Assembly (NCBI GenBank): GCA_963709485.1
Contig: CAVPWE010000007.1
Coordinates: forward strand, 186,001 to 250,000
DNA: 64,000 nucleotides
Direction: 5' to 3'
Source of the DNA: JAXDBM01 sp963709485
Lineage (GTDB): Bacteria; Desulfobacterota; Syntrophia; Syntrophales; Fen-1087
Shown piece by piece: positions 35,367 to 43,612 of the stretch (position 1 is its first letter; each line of letters begins with the position of its first letter). A model generated the notes under the pieces. That model saw only the letters and a program-made list of their open reading frames with translations, was not told the origin of the DNA and ran no database searches. The translations under genes were made by a program, and so were the position numbers.

Positions 35367-35990
35367 CTATCCGTATTTCAGGATGATGCCCTCGAGGATG
35401 TCCGAGACGTCCTCGCAGAAATCCGTTGCTTCTTCGATCCGTTCGAGGATCTCCTTGCATTTGATGAGTTCGATCACGTCCGTCTCGTGTTCGAAAAGGG
35501 CCGCCATCGACTGCCGCAGAACGGCATCGGCTTCATTTTCCAGGGAATTGATCTCGATGCAGGCATCCAGTACGATCTGCGAATTCTTCGTCCGCCGCCT
35601 CATGGCGTGAACGGCCCGGTTCACCAGGACCATGGCTTTGTTCAGGATGAGGGCAAGCTCCCGGATCTGGGGAACAGGCTCTTTGATCCGGTACAGGTAC
35701 ATCTTCGTCGCGGACGATTCGAGCATGTCGAGGATGTTGTCCATCTTGTCGGCCAGGTTAAAAATGTCTTCCCGGTCCAGAGGGGTGATGAAAATCTTGT
35801 GCAGGTTCTGGTAAATTCCGTGGGTGATGGTGTCGGCTTCGTGCTCGATTTCCTTCATCCTTGCGACCTTCGCTTCCGATGGCTGACGGTCATTGAGGAT
35901 GTCCAGGAAAAGCACTCCGCCTTCCTGGATTTTATTTCCCAGCGCCTCAAAGTGATCGGAGAACTGGACTTCCTTTGGAATGAGTTTCAT
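35367..35990 (-). CDS. DUF47 (PhoU-like) family protein
   Basis: 207 aa, all-helical. The metal-binding-like motif EIEHEADTITHGIYQNLHK near residue 47 and the second copy EINSLENEADAVLRQSM near 150 are typical for the DUF47 family, which usually pairs with the Pit phosphate transporter and regulates it. Here no pit gene is adjacent: TM2 lies downstream and an unrelated dehydrogenase lies upstream in the other direction. ATG at 35990 with GGGAGTG upstream on the minus strand. Confidence 0.88.
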   Translation of the reverse strand: MKLIPKEVQFSDHFEALGNKIQEGGVLFLDILNDRQPSEAKVARMKEIEHEADTITHGIYQNLHKIFITPLDREDIFNLADKMDNILDMLESSATKMYLYRIKEPVPQIRELALILNKAMVLVNRAVHAMRRRTKNSQIVLDACIEINSLENEADAVLRQSMAALFEHETDVIELIKCKEILERIEEATDFCEDVSDILEGIILKYG

Positions 35991-36317
35991 GGTTCACTCC
36001 CGTCGTTCCCGCGTTGGCAATACATATGTCGATGCCCCCGGCCGCGGCTGTTCCAGGGATGGCTTCGGCGCCGTTCAAATTTGTTCCCTCTGTTGGCGAG
36101 GTCGGTTCCGTTCGGATCGCGAACGAATACATATCACATTTTCAACCGGGGCACTGCGGTATTTTCGCATGCAAAGATCCATTGTGCCGACAAGCGTTTT
36201 TTTGCTGATTTCATCACGAGATGTGCTATGAAAAACGGGAACGATCGGAAAATCGGGCGGATGGCATCGATGTTCGCCCCGGTCAGCAAAAACATGTGAC
36301 TGCGAGAGGATTGGAAG
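35991..36317. other. 327-bp divergent intergenic region
   Basis: Separates the DUF47 gene (minus) from the beta-hydroxyacid dehydrogenase (plus). It should carry both promoters. I see short A/T-rich stretches around 36205-36235, but no -35/-10 pair, operator palindrome or convincing small ORF that I would defend. Confidence 0.5.
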
Positions 36318-37196
36318 ATGGAAAAAATCGGCTGGATCGGCACCGGCGTCATGGGGAAATCCATGTGCAGGCACATCCTGAAGAAGGGCTATCCCCTTTC
36401 CGTTCACAACCGCACGAGGGAAAAGGCGGATGATCTCTGCCGCGAGGGGGCGTCATGGTTCGACACACCGGGAGAGGTGGCATCGCGGAGCGATGTCCTC
36501 TTTACCATGGTCGGCGTGCCAACCGACCTGGAGGCGGTCGTTCTGGGAAAGGAGGGGGTGCTGGAACGGATCCGTCCGGGTTCCGTAATCGTCGATATGA
36601 CCACGTCCGAGCCGTCGCTGGCCCGGCGCATTCATGCGGAGGCGAAGCGCCGGACCGTCTCGTCGCTCGACGCCCCGGTCTCGGGCGGAGACGTGGGTGC
36701 GCGGGAAGGGACGCTGGCGATCATGGTGGGCGGAGACGAGGATGCCTTCAGGCGGGTGCTGCCACTGTTTGCACTGATGGGAAAGAATATTGCGCGCATG
36801 GGAGGTCCGGGCACGGGGCAGCACACCAAGATGAGCAACCAGATCCTGGTTGCATCCACCATGATCGGCGTGGTGGAATCGCTCCTCTATGCCCGGCGGG
36901 CCGGCCTCGACCCGGGACGGGTCATCGAAGTCATCGGCAAAGGAGCCGCTTCCTCCTGGGCCATCAACCATCTCGGTCCGCGGATCGTCAAGGGCGACTT
37001 TGCCCCCGGCTTCTACATCCGGCACTTTGTAAAGGACATGGGCATTGCGCTCCTGGAAGCGGGGAAAATGAAGCTGTCCCTTCCCGGGCTCGCGCTGGTC
37101 AACCAGTTCTATGTCGCGGCCATGGCGGAGGGCCTGGAAATGAGCGGGACGCAAGCCCTCTACAGGGTGCTGGACGGAATGAACCGCCCCGTTTGA
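36318..37196 (+). CDS. Beta-hydroxyacid dehydrogenase (3-hydroxyisobutyrate dehydrogenase family)
   Basis: 292 aa NAD(P)-dependent dehydrogenase. Rossmann GWIGTGVMGKSMCRHIL at the N-terminus, substrate-binding DAPVSGGDVGA, G-x-G-x-x-x-K-M-x-N as GTGQHTKMSNQ with the catalytic Lys. The basic/polar residues HNRTREK after strand 2 suggest NADPH preference. The family covers 3-hydroxyisobutyrate, tartronate semialdehyde and succinic semialdehyde/glyoxylate reductases, and the sequence alone does not decide. It ends 28 bp before the convergent aldolase gene. Confidence 0.88.
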   Translation: MEKIGWIGTGVMGKSMCRHILKKGYPLSVHNRTREKADDLCREGASWFDTPGEVASRSDVLFTMVGVPTDLEAVVLGKEGVLERIRPGSVIVDMTTSEPSLARRIHAEAKRRTVSSLDAPVSGGDVGAREGTLAIMVGGDEDAFRRVLPLFALMGKNIARMGGPGTGQHTKMSNQILVASTMIGVVESLLYARRAGLDPGRVIEVIGKGAASSWAINHLGPRIVKGDFAPGFYIRHFVKDMGIALLEAGKMKLSLPGLALVNQFYVAAMAEGLEMSGTQALYRVLDGMNRPV

Positions 37197-37224
37197 TCGC
37201 GCCCGTCGCAGGCGCCTCGCCGGC

Positions 37225-38277
37225 CTATTCCATGTATCCTCGCTCCGGCATCAGACGGAAGCGGGTGAGAACGGCCCCGGTTGCCGCAAGAATATCGGCA
37301 GGGATGGAAGTTCTCCCGTGAAGGAGCGGCCCTTCTTTTGTACTCGTAGACGGTCCGAAGGCCAGGAAGTGATCGATGCACTTGTTGGCGTTCGTGAAGG
37401 CATTGCCGCAGGGCAGTGTTTTTACCAGGCCAAAGACATCGCCGATGGCCGCCGTCAGCCTTTCCGACATAGCCCGGGCCTTTTCCCGTTCACCCCTTTC
37501 CAGGTCTTTTATGAGGGTTTTCAGTTCCCGGGGAAAGCAGTTTGCGGTGCTGAGCAGAAATCCCGCGTAGGGCCCGCCGGCTTCCGTGAGCCAGCGGGCG
37601 TAGTCGCCCTCGGCGCCCCGCACAAGAAAAACGCCCCCCTTGTCCGCATCGGAAGCCGCAATGCCGTCCCGGCCGCTCGAATCCTTGAAAAAGATCAGGT
37701 TGGGATACATCCCGGCCAGCCTGCCGAAGGTCTCCGGCGACACTTCGTTGCCGGTCACCTGGGGGAGCTGATACAGGGCTGTCGGAAGCCCCATGTCCAG
37801 GATCCCGGCCAGCCCCGCTTCAATGTCTGCCTGGGAGAGCGTTTTTCCTGCCGGCGGGCACACGGTAAATCCGCAGACATGCCGCTCCCGCAGCGCTTGG
37901 GTCCTGTCGTCCGTGCCGGCCGCTGCCGGCGGATCGAGCAGGCCGCGCATGTCCGCGATGGTCTTTTTCATGGATTCGGCATCCGGCTTCAATGCCCCGA
38001 GAAGCAGGCTGATCCCATCCTCCCCGGCCAGTTTCATCGCGAATTCCGTGACCTGCCGGGTTTCCCCGTCGTCCAGCTCCCACCCGTCGCCCGTTGAACC
38101 CGGAATGAGAAAGCCTTTCACGAAGGGAACAATGTGACGGAAATGAGCGGAGATCCGGTCAAAATCGATGGAGCCGTCTTTTTTGTAGTGGGTCAGCAGC
38201 GGACACCAGAGCCTTGGCACCCCGGCAGGGAACAGTGTCCGGATGAGCGATTCTCTCTTTTCAGCGATCCGGTCCAT
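37225..38277 (-). CDS. Dihydrodipicolinate synthase-family aldolase
   Basis: 350 aa from ATG 38277 (MDRIAEKRESLIRTLFP), chosen because GAGAG precedes it and upstream in-frame residues look random. The TIM barrel Schiff-base Lys is in LIFFKDSSG and the catalytic Tyr in TALYQLPQ; the GTTGE loop of true DapA reads GSTGDGWELDD. The protein is longer than DapA (about 290) because of insertions after the first third and at the C-terminus (GNAFTNANKCIDHF). No lysine-pathway gene is nearby, so a different 2-oxo acid aldolase/lyase role is more likely than DapA. Confidence 0.82.
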   Translation of the reverse strand: MDRIAEKRESLIRTLFPAGVPRLWCPLLTHYKKDGSIDFDRISAHFRHIVPFVKGFLIPGSTGDGWELDDGETRQVTEFAMKLAGEDGISLLLGALKPDAESMKKTIADMRGLLDPPAAAGTDDRTQALRERHVCGFTVCPPAGKTLSQADIEAGLAGILDMGLPTALYQLPQVTGNEVSPETFGRLAGMYPNLIFFKDSSGRDGIAASDADKGGVFLVRGAEGDYARWLTEAGGPYAGFLLSTANCFPRELKTLIKDLERGEREKARAMSERLTAAIGDVFGLVKTLPCGNAFTNANKCIDHFLAFGPSTSTKEGPLLHGRTSIPADILAATGAVLTRFRLMPERGYME

Positions 38278-38341
38278 GACAGTCTCTCGGCAGCCTTTCT
38301 TGGGATAAACGGGACGGGTTTCTGCTCTCATCCAGCAGGCT

Positions 38342-38737
38342 TCATGCGGCAATGACCTTTGCGGTTTTCCGGTCGTTCGCCGTTTTCAGGACAAGGGTCG
38401 CCGTTTTTCCCTTCCCCGGACTTCCGTAGACGAAATGAATGTCAATGCCGGCTTCGGCGATTTTTTTTGCCACCTTTTCCAGCTGTCCGACCTTGTTCGG
38501 CACCTCCACGGACAGCACATCTTCCACGTGCACCTCGGCCCCCATTTTGGAGAGGACCTTTTTCGCCTTGGTGTTGTTGTCCGTGACCATCATGAAATAT
38601 CCGTACCCTCTCTCGTAGGCACAGACCGCTTCAATGTTGACATTTGCCGCGGCAATGGCTGACGCGACCTCTGAGAGCAACCCAACCTTGTTGGGCAGAG
38701 AGAAAATGAGCTGTTTTGATTTTACCGCCTTTGCCAT
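38342..38737 (-). CDS. Tandem ACT-domain protein
   Basis: 131 aa from ATG 38737 with GGAGGG upstream; the longer frame is not supported. Two ACT domains: QLIFSLPNKVGLLSEVASAI and SVEVPNKVGQLEKVAKKI, each with the glycine-rich ligand turn (NKVG). Such proteins bind amino acids and act as regulators; no catalytic domain is attached. The ligand is unknown. It sits upstream of, and probably in one unit with, the aldolase (64-bp gap), and diverges from groES. Confidence 0.85.
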   Translation of the reverse strand: MAKAVKSKQLIFSLPNKVGLLSEVASAIAAANVNIEAVCAYERGYGYFMMVTDNNTKAKKVLSKMGAEVHVEDVLSVEVPNKVGQLEKVAKKIAEAGIDIHFVYGSPGKGKTATLVLKTANDRKTAKVIAA

Positions 38738-38882
38738 ATCGGAACCCTCCTTCCCTTTTTGTTCAACCTCTTCTTCTATACCAAGAAAATAAATAATCAT
38801 AAAGAGATATCTGGCGCAGGATCTGTTTGTCTCTGTACGGCAGCGCTTTCAGCATCTGTGAAAATTTTCGTTTCCGGCACCC

Positions 38883-38910
38883 TTGACAACCTGCATTTGA
38901 TGGCTAAATT
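38883..38910 (+). promoter_or_regulatory. Putative promoter of groES-groEL
   Basis: TTGACA at 38883-38888 and TAAATT at 38905-38910 with 16 bp between, 123 bp before the groES start. I looked for a CIRCE operator (TTAGCACTC inverted repeat) and saw none. The preceding CC gives CCTTGAC, which also resembles a sigma-32 -35 element, but no CCCCAT-type -10 follows. Confidence 0.4.
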
Positions 38911-39033
38911 ACCGACGATGTATTCTATTTTGCATGTTGTATCATATAGTTGTAACCGTTTCGGGACCGAATAATCCAATAAACGAAGAAGTTTCGAGAA
39001 CAAATCAATACCATTCATTCAGGGAGGCAGCGT

Positions 39034-39324
39034 ATGAAAATTCAACCTTTGCATGATCAGGTTCTGGTAAAGCGGATCGAAAGCGATGAGAAAACCGCGG
39101 GCGGAATCATCATTCCCGACACGGCCAAGGAGAAACCCCAGGAGGGCCGTGTCGTTGCGGCCGGCAGCGGCAGGCGGGACAAGCAGGGGAAACGGAACGC
39201 TATGGATGTGAAAAAAGGGGACCGGATTCTTTTCGGGCGCTATGCCGGGACGGAAATCAAGATTAACGGCGAGGAGCACCTCATGATGAGGGAAGACGAC
39301 ATCCTCGGCGTGATTGAGTCATAG
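39034..39324 (+). CDS. groES: Co-chaperonin GroES (10 kDa)
   Basis: 96 aa. Lid of the GroEL chamber; MKIQPLHDQVLVKRIE, mobile loop KTAGGIIIPDTAKEKP with the hydrophobic III contact, and EHLMMREDDILGVIE are typical. GGGAGG upstream of the ATG. Confidence 0.97.
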   Translation: MKIQPLHDQVLVKRIESDEKTAGGIIIPDTAKEKPQEGRVVAAGSGRRDKQGKRNAMDVKKGDRILFGRYAGTEIKINGEEHLMMREDDILGVIES

Positions 39325-39335
39325 GAGGGGTGATC

Positions 39336-40976
39336 ATGGCAGCAAAAGAAATCAAGTATGACGTCGCGGCGCGCGAAAAGATCATGAAGGGGGTGGATGC
39401 CCTGGCCAATGCGGTCAAGGTCACCTTGGGGCCGAAGGGACGCAACGTGCTGATTGCGAAGTCCTGGGGGGCGCCGACCATCACCAAGGACGGCGTGACC
39501 GTTGCCAAGGAAATCGAGCTGGAAAACAAGTTCGAAAACATGGGGGCGCAGATGGTGAAGGAGGTGGCGTCCAAGACGTCGGACAAGGCGGGTGACGGAA
39601 CCACCACGGCGACCATCCTGGCCCAGGCCGTTTATCGCGAGGGGTCCAAGCTGGTCGTGGCGGGAATGAACCCGATGGCGCTGAAGAAGGGCATTGAAAA
39701 GAGCGTCAACATTGTCGTCGACGAACTGAAGAAAATGTCGAAGCCGATCCGGGACAAAAAGGAAATCACGCAGGTCGGAACGGTTTCCGCCAACAACGAC
39801 CGGACCATCGGCGAAATCATTTCGGAGGCGATGGAGAAGGTCGGCAAGGAGGGGGTCATCACGGTCGAGGAGAACAAGGGGATGGAGACCGCCCTCGAGC
39901 TGGTGGAGGGGATGCAGTTTGACCGGGGATACGTTTCGCCCTATTTCGTGACCGACGCCGATAAGATGGAAACCAACCTGGATGATCCCTATATTCTGCT
40001 CTATGAAAAAAAGATCAGCGTCATGAAAGACATGATCCCCATCCTGGAGCAGATTGCCAGGACCGGCAGGCCCCTGCTGATCATCGCGGAAGATCTGGAG
40101 GGCGAGGCGCTGGCGACCCTGGTGGTCAACAAGCTCCGCGGCACGCTCAAGTGCTCGGCCGTCAAGGCCCCCGGCTTCGGCGACCGCCGGAAAGCCATGC
40201 TGGAGGACATCGCCATCCTGACCGGCGGCAAGGTGATTTCCGAAGATCTGGGCATCAAGCTGGAAAATGTTGCGCTTCAGGACCTGGGGACCTGCAAGCG
40301 CGTGTCCATCGACAAGGACAACACGACGATCGTCGACGGTGCGGGCCGGAAGGCGGACATCGAAGGCCGGGTGAAGCAGATCCGCGCGCAGATCGACGAA
40401 ACCACGTCCGATTACGACCGGGAAAAGCTTCAGGAGCGTCTGGCCAAGCTGGTCGGCGGCGTTGCGGTCATCAAGGTCGGCGCGGCGACGGAACTGGAGA
40501 TGAAGGAGAAAAAGGCGCGCGTGGAAGACGCCCTCAATGCAACCCGTGCGGCCGTTGAGGAGGGAATTGTCCCCGGCGGCGGCGTGGCGCTGCTGAGGAG
40601 CCTGGGCGCCCTTGAAAAAGCGAAGCTCGACAACGACGAGCAGCACGGTCTGAACATCATCTGGCGCGCGATCGAGGAGCCGATTCGGCAGATCGCCGAC
40701 AATGCCGGTTTTGAAGGGTCGATCGTGGTCGAGAAGGTCCGGGAAGGGAAGGGGGCTTACGGATTCAACGCCGAGACAGGCGGATACGAGGATATGATAT
40801 CCGCGGGAATCATCGATCCGACGAAGGTCGTCCGCTTCGCCCTTCAGAACGCCTCTTCCGTGGCTTCCCTGCTCCTGACCACGGAGGCCATGGTGGCCGA
40901 AGCGCCGAAGAAGAAGGCGCCCATGCCCATGTCCGGAGGCGGCATGCCACCCGATATGGGCGATTACGATTATTAG
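39336..40976 (+). CDS. groEL: Chaperonin GroEL (60 kDa)
   Basis: 546 aa from ATG 39336, with AGGAGGGG upstream; an in-frame GTG at 39330 would lie inside that site. ATPase motifs GDGTTTATILAQ and the equatorial GGGVALLR are intact. The C-terminal tail is MPMSGGGMPPDMGDYDY rather than a run of GGM repeats, so the disordered cavity tail is short and ends in acidic/aromatic residues. Eleven bases after groES. Confidence 0.97.
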   Translation: MAAKEIKYDVAAREKIMKGVDALANAVKVTLGPKGRNVLIAKSWGAPTITKDGVTVAKEIELENKFENMGAQMVKEVASKTSDKAGDGTTTATILAQAVYREGSKLVVAGMNPMALKKGIEKSVNIVVDELKKMSKPIRDKKEITQVGTVSANNDRTIGEIISEAMEKVGKEGVITVEENKGMETALELVEGMQFDRGYVSPYFVTDADKMETNLDDPYILLYEKKISVMKDMIPILEQIARTGRPLLIIAEDLEGEALATLVVNKLRGTLKCSAVKAPGFGDRRKAMLEDIAILTGGKVISEDLGIKLENVALQDLGTCKRVSIDKDNTTIVDGAGRKADIEGRVKQIRAQIDETTSDYDREKLQERLAKLVGGVAVIKVGAATELEMKEKKARVEDALNATRAAVEEGIVPGGGVALLRSLGALEKAKLDNDEQHGLNIIWRAIEEPIRQIADNAGFEGSIVVEKVREGKGAYGFNAETGGYEDMISAGIIDPTKVVRFALQNASSVASLLLTTEAMVAEAPKKKAPMPMSGGGMPPDMGDYDY

Positions 40977-40996
40977 ACCGAGCCGTCGGATTTTTG

Positions 40997-41033
40997 CGGG
41001 GGGCCTGCAGGAACAGGCTCCCCGTTTTTTTTT
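40997..41033 (+). terminator. Strong intrinsic terminator after groEL
   Basis: Eleven-base-pair stem: CGGGGGGCCTG (40997-41007) with CAGGCTCCCCG (41014-41024), one G-T pair, six-base loop, followed by nine T. It also abuts the stop codon of the convergent FTR-rubredoxin gene. Confidence 0.92.
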
Positions 41034-41526
41034 ACAGGAAGCGTTCGAACCGTTCCTTTTTCGCCTTGCAGATCGGGCAGACCCCCGGCGCTTCATCCCG
41101 GGCGCAAAGATAGCCGCAGACCCGGCAGCGCCAGACCGGATAGGGAAGGGTCTTTCCCGCGAGGGAGGCTGCTTGCTCCTGCTGCTGTGTGCGCTCTTCC
41201 GGAATGGGCCTTCTTTCCGGAATGGCGCCGGCCGTCCTTTCGCCCCGGGCGACGGCATCGGACACATACAGGGCGCAATAACAAGCGCCGTATTGCTCAA
41301 GGTCCGCGTCGCGGTAATCGCAGGGGCAGACGATGTCCAGGTCTTCCGTCCTGTCCCCCGAGGCCAGCCGGCAGGGGCAGGCCCGGTAGCCGTATCGCGC
41401 TTCATTGGCCAGCAGGCCCTGAATCAGTTCCCTGGCAAAGCCGGCATCCGGGGTAAGGCGGTATCCGGAGGCCTCGGCCTCCTTCTTCAGCCGCGCATAA
41501 GTCTGATCCACGTCCGGTTCCGTCAT
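41032..41526 (-). CDS. Ferredoxin:thioredoxin reductase catalytic-chain/rubredoxin fusion
   Basis: 164 aa from ATG 41526, which overlaps the glutaredoxin stop in an ATGA arrangement. The first 110 residues carry the FTR beta-subunit cysteines CPCR, CPCDYRD and GACYCALYV, which ligate a 4Fe-4S cluster beside a redox disulfide. The last 40 residues are a rubredoxin-type iron site (CRVCGYLC and CPICKAKKERFE). The protein could pass single electrons from the rubredoxin site to the FTR cluster and then reduce the neighbouring glutaredoxin-like disulfide; that pathway is inference from fusion and coupling. Confidence 0.9.
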   Translation of the reverse strand: MTEPDVDQTYARLKKEAEASGYRLTPDAGFARELIQGLLANEARYGYRACPCRLASGDRTEDLDIVCPCDYRDADLEQYGACYCALYVSDAVARGERTAGAIPERRPIPEERTQQQEQAASLAGKTLPYPVWRCRVCGYLCARDEAPGVCPICKAKKERFERFL

Positions 41527-41804
41527 GGCTTCAGAACTTCCTTGATCTTGGTCTCGTCGTAGCCGATGATGCACTGGCTGTTGTTGATGACAAGGGACGG
41601 GAAGGAACGGCGGGGGTTCCACTTTTTCATGTCTTCCAGGGCCTCCATTCTTTCATCTCCCTCCAGCTGGTCCACATTCGTATAGTAGAAATCGACCTTC
41701 ATCTCCTCGAGAAGCCCCTTGGTCTTTTTGCACCACCCACAGGTGCTGAGCGCATAAAGCATGACATGCCCTTTGTCCTCGCCCTCTACATGGTTCACCG
41801 ACAT
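41523..41804 (-). CDS. Glutaredoxin-like thiol-disulfide protein
   Basis: 93 aa from ATG 41804 (MSVNHVEGEDKGHVMLY), with GAGGTGA upstream. Active site CGWC follows the first strand; NPRRSFPSLVINN contains the cis-Pro loop. Most likely the partner of the overlapping FTR-rubredoxin fusion, so that reduction need not depend on glutathione. Confidence 0.88.
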   Translation of the reverse strand: MSVNHVEGEDKGHVMLYALSTCGWCKKTKGLLEEMKVDFYYTNVDQLEGDERMEALEDMKKWNPRRSFPSLVINNSQCIIGYDETKIKEVLKP

Positions 41805-41877
41805 TCTGTTCACCTCGCGATTCAAGTTTTTGTGTGGGATGAATGATACAATCAGTCCGAAGGCATTGCAATTCAAA

Positions 41878-42519
41878 TCATTGCAGCATGCGGACCGCGG
41901 GCTCACGGCCCGTTTCCATTGCGATCCATGCGCCCGCGCCGCTCCGGCCCATGCTGCAGTTCACCACCAGCGTTTTTCCCACGATGGCCCAGCCCGGCCT
42001 TTCGTGAATATGCCCGCAGATGAGCAGGAAGGGCTGCTTGTCCAGGATCAGACGGCGAAGACCGCGGCTGCCGGCGTGTATGTTCCCGAAGCCCTCGTCG
42101 AGGGTCCCATAGGGCGGGGGATGGGCCACCAGGACCGAATTCCGCCCGATCAAATGGTCCGTTTCTCCGATCAGACGCTTCTCCCGGAGACAGATTTTCG
42201 AGTTGAAGGGGATGGGCAGCGTTCCGCCCATGCCCACAAAGTGAACCCCCTTGATGGTTGCTTCTCTGCGGTGGAGGGACAGGATGTTCGCATGCCGTTC
42301 CAGAAGCGTCTCCACTTCCTGCGAATCCATGTTGCCGCGCACGACCAAAACCGGGGCGGGAAGGTCGTTCAACTGCTGGAACAGGGAATCGTGGTCGCGG
42401 TGACCGGTGATGTCGCCGGCGATGACGACCGCGTCGGGCCTCAGCCGCGTTGCATGGCTGCAGATCCGGTCCAGCCTTTCCGGGCGACCGTGAACGTCGG
42501 CGACAGCGTAAATGTTCAT
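41878..42519 (-). CDS. Calcineurin-like metallophosphoesterase
   Basis: 213 aa with the full metal-binding set: DVHG, GDITGH, GNMD, VAHPPPYG and GHIHERPG. Resembles YfcE/MJ0936-type phosphodiesterases in size. Substrate unknown. It lies 18 bp downstream of the crotonase gene on the same strand and may be co-transcribed. Confidence 0.85.
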   Translation of the reverse strand: MNIYAVADVHGRPERLDRICSHATRLRPDAVVIAGDITGHRDHDSLFQQLNDLPAPVLVVRGNMDSQEVETLLERHANILSLHRREATIKGVHFVGMGGTLPIPFNSKICLREKRLIGETDHLIGRNSVLVAHPPPYGTLDEGFGNIHAGSRGLRRLILDKQPFLLICGHIHERPGWAIVGKTLVVNCSMGRSGAGAWIAMETGREPAVRMLQ

Positions 42520-42537
42520 GCCGGCATGCTCCCCGAT

Positions 42538-43314
42538 TCAGAATTTTCCGTGCCGGCCCTTGCCGCCGTTGAACTGCCGCGCTCCCGCAACGGTCTCGCC
42601 GCTGAGGATAACCTTCATGCCCATTCGAAATTCAAGGGCCATCGCTTCGTCCAGCGGCAGATCGAACCCGCGGTGGGCGGACTCCCGGTCGCTGCGCATG
42701 CAGACCTGGGGGTGCGCGGCGATCTGGGCAGCCAGTTTTTCCGCCGCCTGCCGGGCTTCACCGGCTTCCACGACGCGGTTGACCAGCCCCATGCCGAGCG
42801 CTTCCTCGGCATCGACCGGCCGCCCCGTCAGAATCAGGTCGAGGGCGCGGCTCATGCCAATCAGTCTCGGAAGCCGCTGGGTCCCCCCGTCGATGAGGGG
42901 CACGCCGAAACGGCGGCAGAAGACGCCGAGAATGGCGTTTCTCTCGGCGACCCGCAGATCGCACCAGCAGGCCAGTTCAAGGCCGCCGGCCACGGCATAG
43001 CCGGAAATCGCGGCGACGACCGGTTTGGAGAGACGCATCCGCGTCGGCCCCATGGGGCCGTCCAGGGACATGTCCTCGCTCAGCCGGTTGACGTTTTCCG
43101 CAAGCCCCTCTGAGATTGCCTTCAGGTCCGCGCCGGCGCAGAAATGTCCGCCCGCGCCGAAGAGCACCGCAACGGAGGCGGTCCCGTCCTTCTCAAAGGC
43201 ACGGAAAGCCTCGGCAAGCTGATCGGCCGTCGCCCGGTTCACGGCATTCCTGAATCCGGGACGGTTGATGATGATGGTGCGGACGGGACCGCGATTTTCC
43301 ACGCTGACTTCCAC
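42538..43314 (-). CDS. Crotonase (enoyl-CoA hydratase/isomerase) family protein lacking one catalytic Glu
   Basis: 258 aa. CoA-binding and oxyanion features are present: AGADLKAIS, GYAVAGGLELACWCDLR. By eye alignment with rat enoyl-CoA hydratase the first catalytic Glu (144) is kept in GGLELA, but the second (164), normally in FGQPE, falls on Cys in LGVFCRRFGVPLID. The GGTQRLPRLIG segment then returns to consensus. The subfamily with this RRFGVPLIDGGT pattern exists in other bacteria and its reaction is not settled, so plain hydration is doubtful. Confidence 0.85.
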   Translation of the reverse strand: MEVSVENRGPVRTIIINRPGFRNAVNRATADQLAEAFRAFEKDGTASVAVLFGAGGHFCAGADLKAISEGLAENVNRLSEDMSLDGPMGPTRMRLSKPVVAAISGYAVAGGLELACWCDLRVAERNAILGVFCRRFGVPLIDGGTQRLPRLIGMSRALDLILTGRPVDAEEALGMGLVNRVVEAGEARQAAEKLAAQIAAHPQVCMRSDRESAHRGFDLPLDEAMALEFRMGMKVILSGETVAGARQFNGGKGRHGKF

Positions 43315-43573
43315 AGGGGCACCTCCGCGTTAATAAAGGGTTCGCTGCCCGGGAATGGTTTGCGCCCAGTCTTCCCGGCAACGGGATCGATCCGCACGGG
43401 CATGGCACAACGGGGGGCTTGACCGAACCGGACGGGATGCCCTTCCGGGACCATCGGCGGATCACGAAACCTGAATTGCAAGATATGCCGGGGTATTGTA
43501 AAGATCAAGCGAATTTTCACAGAAACCGCCGGCTGTTTTCAGATGGACGGGCTTTTTGGATTGTGCTATTCCT

Positions 43574-43588
43574 ATCGGAAATTCCGAT
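43574..43588. promoter_or_regulatory. 15-bp inverted repeat before the QueG-like gene
   Basis: ATCGGAA-A-TTCCGAT, perfect seven-base arms around one base, 24 bp upstream of the chosen start. A possible operator; no regulator gene is adjacent. Confidence 0.35.
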
Positions 43589-43612
43589 CGCAGAAATTCA
43601 GAGATGGTTCCG

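Noticed and set aside
35947..36132. A 61-codon minus-strand ORF before the DUF47 gene
   Set aside because: It overlaps the start of the DUF47 gene in another frame and has no ribosome-binding site or family match.
38738..39033. CIRCE operator expected before groES
   Set aside because: No TTAGCACTC-N9-GAGTGCTAA repeat or close variant is visible; only a TTGACA-type promoter.
39240..41405. A 721-codon minus-strand frame across groEL
   Set aside because: Composition is His-, Asp- and Gly-rich in the way typical of antisense readings of a GC-rich gene; groEL on the plus strand is unambiguous.
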